Made by a program: the position numbers and the translations under genes. Positions 5,838 to 7,245 of a stretch of DNA of 7,245 nucleotides are shown here, one piece after another. The first letter of the stretch is position 1. Each line of letters starts with the position of its first letter. Under the pieces are notes generated by a model. That model saw nothing but the letters and a program-made list of their open reading frames with translations, did not search any database and was not told the DNA's origin. Source of the stretch: Desulfobacterales bacterium (GTDB lineage Bacteria > Desulfobacterota > Desulfobacteria > Desulfobacterales > Desulfobacteraceae). The stretch is from NCBI GenBank assembly GCA_022361315.1, contig JAKSBB010000734.1, positions 1-7,245 of the forward strand, given 5' to 3'.

Positions 5838-5866
5838 TTGACAACCCCGGCTTCGGCCCTCATTAT
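5838..5866 (+). promoter_or_regulatory. Sigma-70-like promoter for the HIT-like gene, with palindrome over the -35
   Basis: TTGACA (5838-5843) is a perfect -35. After 17 bp comes CATTAT (5861-5866), matching 4 of 6 -10 positions. Transcription would begin near 5873, leaving a leader of about 40 nt before ATG 5914. The -35 lies inside GGTTGT-TG-ACAACC (5833-5846), an inverted repeat with 6-bp arms that could serve as a repressor site. Confidence 0.5.
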
Positions 5867-5913
5867 TTCTATACGAGATGCGTTGGAAACCCATTCCCAA
5901 AAGGAGATTTAAG

Positions 5914-7245
5914 ATGGCCCACAGAACCTGTGTAACACCGGACGGCAGCTTCAGAGTCGGCATCCACGATCCCGGTTTCCGGGTGGAAAATCTGAGGCGC
6001 AATACCTTCCCGGCAGAATTGGGCCGCCTGCCCGACGGCACTCCGGTGGAGAATCATATCAACTTCCCTGAATCTGATGTGATCGCCGATCGGACGGACC
6101 GGATATACGAAGTGGCCAATCCCTTCCCTTTCCGGGGTACCACCTTTATCAACTCCGCCTGGGCGGACGGCCATGCCGGACGGCCTGAAACAATCCGGGT
6201 ACCGCCGAAACCGGATTGTTCTCTCCGGGAAAACCTGGCCAAAGGTCAAGCGGACGGCCTCCTTCCTCCGGAAGATACCAGCATCTACGATCAACTGCCC
6301 CGCCCTATGCTGCTGGCGCTGGCCCAGGCCTCAACAGACCCCGTGGAGTTAACTGCCCTGGCCCGGAAATCCTGCGATTTTGTTTTTAAAGCTGACGGCG
6401 TCACACCGGCAGGTCTCCGGTTCACTGAAAAAGGGAGCGGAGCAAATGTGCCGGTGGTCCACGACCACGACCTATACGACATCCTGGGCAACAATCCGGA
6501 TCTGCCTGATCATTACAAGGAAATCATGGTGCTCCGCCCGGGAATCCAGGGCAACTCCGAAATCATCGGTGAGGCCGTTGACGGTACCCACGTATTCGAA
6601 TATTTAAGGCGAAACTCCTACATTCCCTGGGGGCACTATGCCTCCAATATGGCCAACGATCAGATCCGGTATCGGACCCGGGACCTGACCCACACGGATA
6701 TGGCCGGCATCCGGCACCTTTATTACCAGCGGATCTACGTCCGTCTAGCAGAACAGCTGGACATCCCCCTGCCGGGCACCGGCCGGGGGATGACTATCGA
6801 TGAATTAGAAACGCTGAGGCTGGAAATCATCGGGCGGATCAAAACCTCAGCACCGGATACCCTCACCTTCACCTCCGCCCTGTGGGGATGGAATTTCGGC
6901 TTCGGTTTTGCCCAGTCCGGGCACCGGCTCCATGCCTCCCACCAGATGATCCATCAGCAGAACGCCATGATCCCCGGCACGGTTCCGGACCAGAACGGCG
7001 GGGCCTACGATTGTTTTTCCTGCGGTGACCTTGTGGCCGACTTCATTGCGGAATTCAAAGCGGCCCACGGCAGGGATTTCTTTCCGGCCTATCTGAATGC
7101 CATCAATACAAACCGCCGCACGGACGGAAAAGCAGACGCCCCGGACTCCCTGATCGTTCACGAGGATGAAAATGTCATCCTTTTTGCCCCTAAAGCCCAG
7201 GTTAGTGAATGGGAACTTCAATTGATGACCAAGCAGGCCTGCCCC
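5914..7245 (+). CDS. Uncharacterised protein with HIT/GalT-like C-terminal region, truncated by window end
   Basis: ATG 5914 follows AAGGAG (5901-5906) with 7-nt spacing. The frame stays open for 444 residues to the window edge. The N-terminal half is unrecognised, though INFPESDVIADRTDRIYEVA and NPFPFRGTTFINSAW are likely conserved-looking strands. From about residue 310 it resembles the GalT branch of the HIT superfamily. LWGWNFGF leads into a histidine-rich SGHRLHASHQMIHQQ (H337, H340, H343, H347), where GalT has its HPH-Q nucleotidyl site. C367 and C370 come next, then IVHEDENVILFAPKAQVSEW, which matches the GalT-type strand ENxxFxAFxPF. If correct, it would be a nucleotide-binding transferase, hydrolase or phosphorylase in the cytoplasm. 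The His pattern is not canonical, so activity is unproven. A sigma-70-like promoter lies upstream. Nothing in the neighbouring genes suggests a substrate. Confidence 0.8.
   Translation, partial: MAHRTCVTPDGSFRVGIHDPGFRVENLRRNTFPAELGRLPDGTPVENHINFPESDVIADRTDRIYEVANPFPFRGTTFINSAWADGHAGRPETIRVPPKPDCSLRENLAKGQADGLLPPEDTSIYDQLPRPMLLALAQASTDPVELTALARKSCDFVFKADGVTPAGLRFTEKGSGANVPVVHDHDLYDILGNNPDLPDHYKEIMVLRPGIQGNSEIIGEAVDGTHVFEYLRRNSYIPWGHYASNMANDQIRYRTRDLTHTDMAGIRHLYYQRIYVRLAEQLDIPLPGTGRGMTIDELETLRLEIIGRIKTSAPDTLTFTSALWGWNFGFGFAQSGHRLHASHQMIHQQNAMIPGTVPDQNGGAYDCFSCGDLVADFIAEFKAAHGRDFFPAYLNAINTNRRTDGKADAPDSLIVHEDENVILFAPKAQVSEWELQLMTKQACP

Larger units (their letters stand above)
5626..5913. other. 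Divergent regulatory spacer of 288 bp
   Basis: This gap separates the minus-strand Ser/Thr-rich gene from the plus-strand HIT-like gene. It holds a sigma-54-like promoter (5660-5675, minus), an AT-rich stretch (about 5690-5765), an 11-bp direct repeat ATTTATTCCCG (5777-5787 and 5823-5833), and a sigma-70-like promoter (5838-5866, plus) with an overlapping palindrome. I see no RNA gene or terminator in it. Confidence 0.6.

Noticed and set aside
5637..6294. Longer minus-strand frames reading into the start of the HIT-like gene
   Set aside because: They overlap a well-started plus-strand gene antisense. Only the short 5741 start has an SD, and it is listed separately as doubtful.
1..7245. CRISPR array, IS element, phage or tRNA features
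   Set aside because: No regularly spaced repeats, transposase motifs, terminal inverted repeats or cloverleaf-like segments were seen.

Overview
The window looks like chromosome from an anaerobic Desulfobacterota bacterium, probably Desulfobacterales-like. This is an inference from the protein flavour (an EndoQ/PHP-helicase fusion, an AhpF-NTD-like thioredoxin protein, short HEAT proteins and a clear sigma-54-type promoter), not a database result. I saw no rRNA, tRNA, CRISPR array, insertion sequence or phage genes. Coding density is high. Eight genes are supported, and the first and last run off the window ends.

Left arm, 1-2226 (minus): one long open frame encodes a two-part DNA repair protein. 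Its N-terminal half resembles endonuclease Q (PHP metal site, Zn-binding cysteines, HhH-like tail). A basic linker joins this to a UvrD/Rep-type superfamily 1 helicase, which is cut off by the window start. A 151-bp spacer separates it from a divergent gene (2378-3346, plus). That gene encodes a two-fold thioredoxin protein with a CPHC active site and a C-terminal HEAT-like module.

Middle, 3364-4933: two very small minus-strand genes lie head to tail, with a hairpin between them. One is a 61-aa single-HEAT-repeat protein (3364-3549). The other is a 52-aa ribbon-helix-helix DNA-binding protein (3618-3776). Divergent from them is a probable two-gene plus-strand operon. Its first gene is a PptA-like tautomerase with an extra C-terminal half (3980-4444). 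Its second is a Cupin_5/DUF985 protein starting at GTG (4475-4933). Their shared pathway cannot be read from the sequence.

Right arm, 4957-7245: a minus-strand gene (4957-5625) encodes a Ser/Thr-rich protein of unknown function and has a strong sigma-54-like -24/-12 element just upstream. A 288-bp spacer holds that promoter, an 11-bp direct repeat, a possible 34-aa hydrophobic peptide frame and a sigma-70-like promoter facing the other way. The last gene (5914 to the window end) encodes at least 444 residues of an unrecognised protein. Its C-terminal part resembles the HIT/GalT nucleotidyltransferase fold: a histidine-rich HASHQMIHQQ segment, a CxxC pair and an ENVILFAP-type strand. This is the best candidate for undescribed biology here.

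No single multi-gene novel system is evident. The most notable items are domain architectures (EndoQ-UvrD, AhpF-NTD-HEAT, extended tautomerase), the HIT-like protein and the sigma-54-controlled orphan gene.
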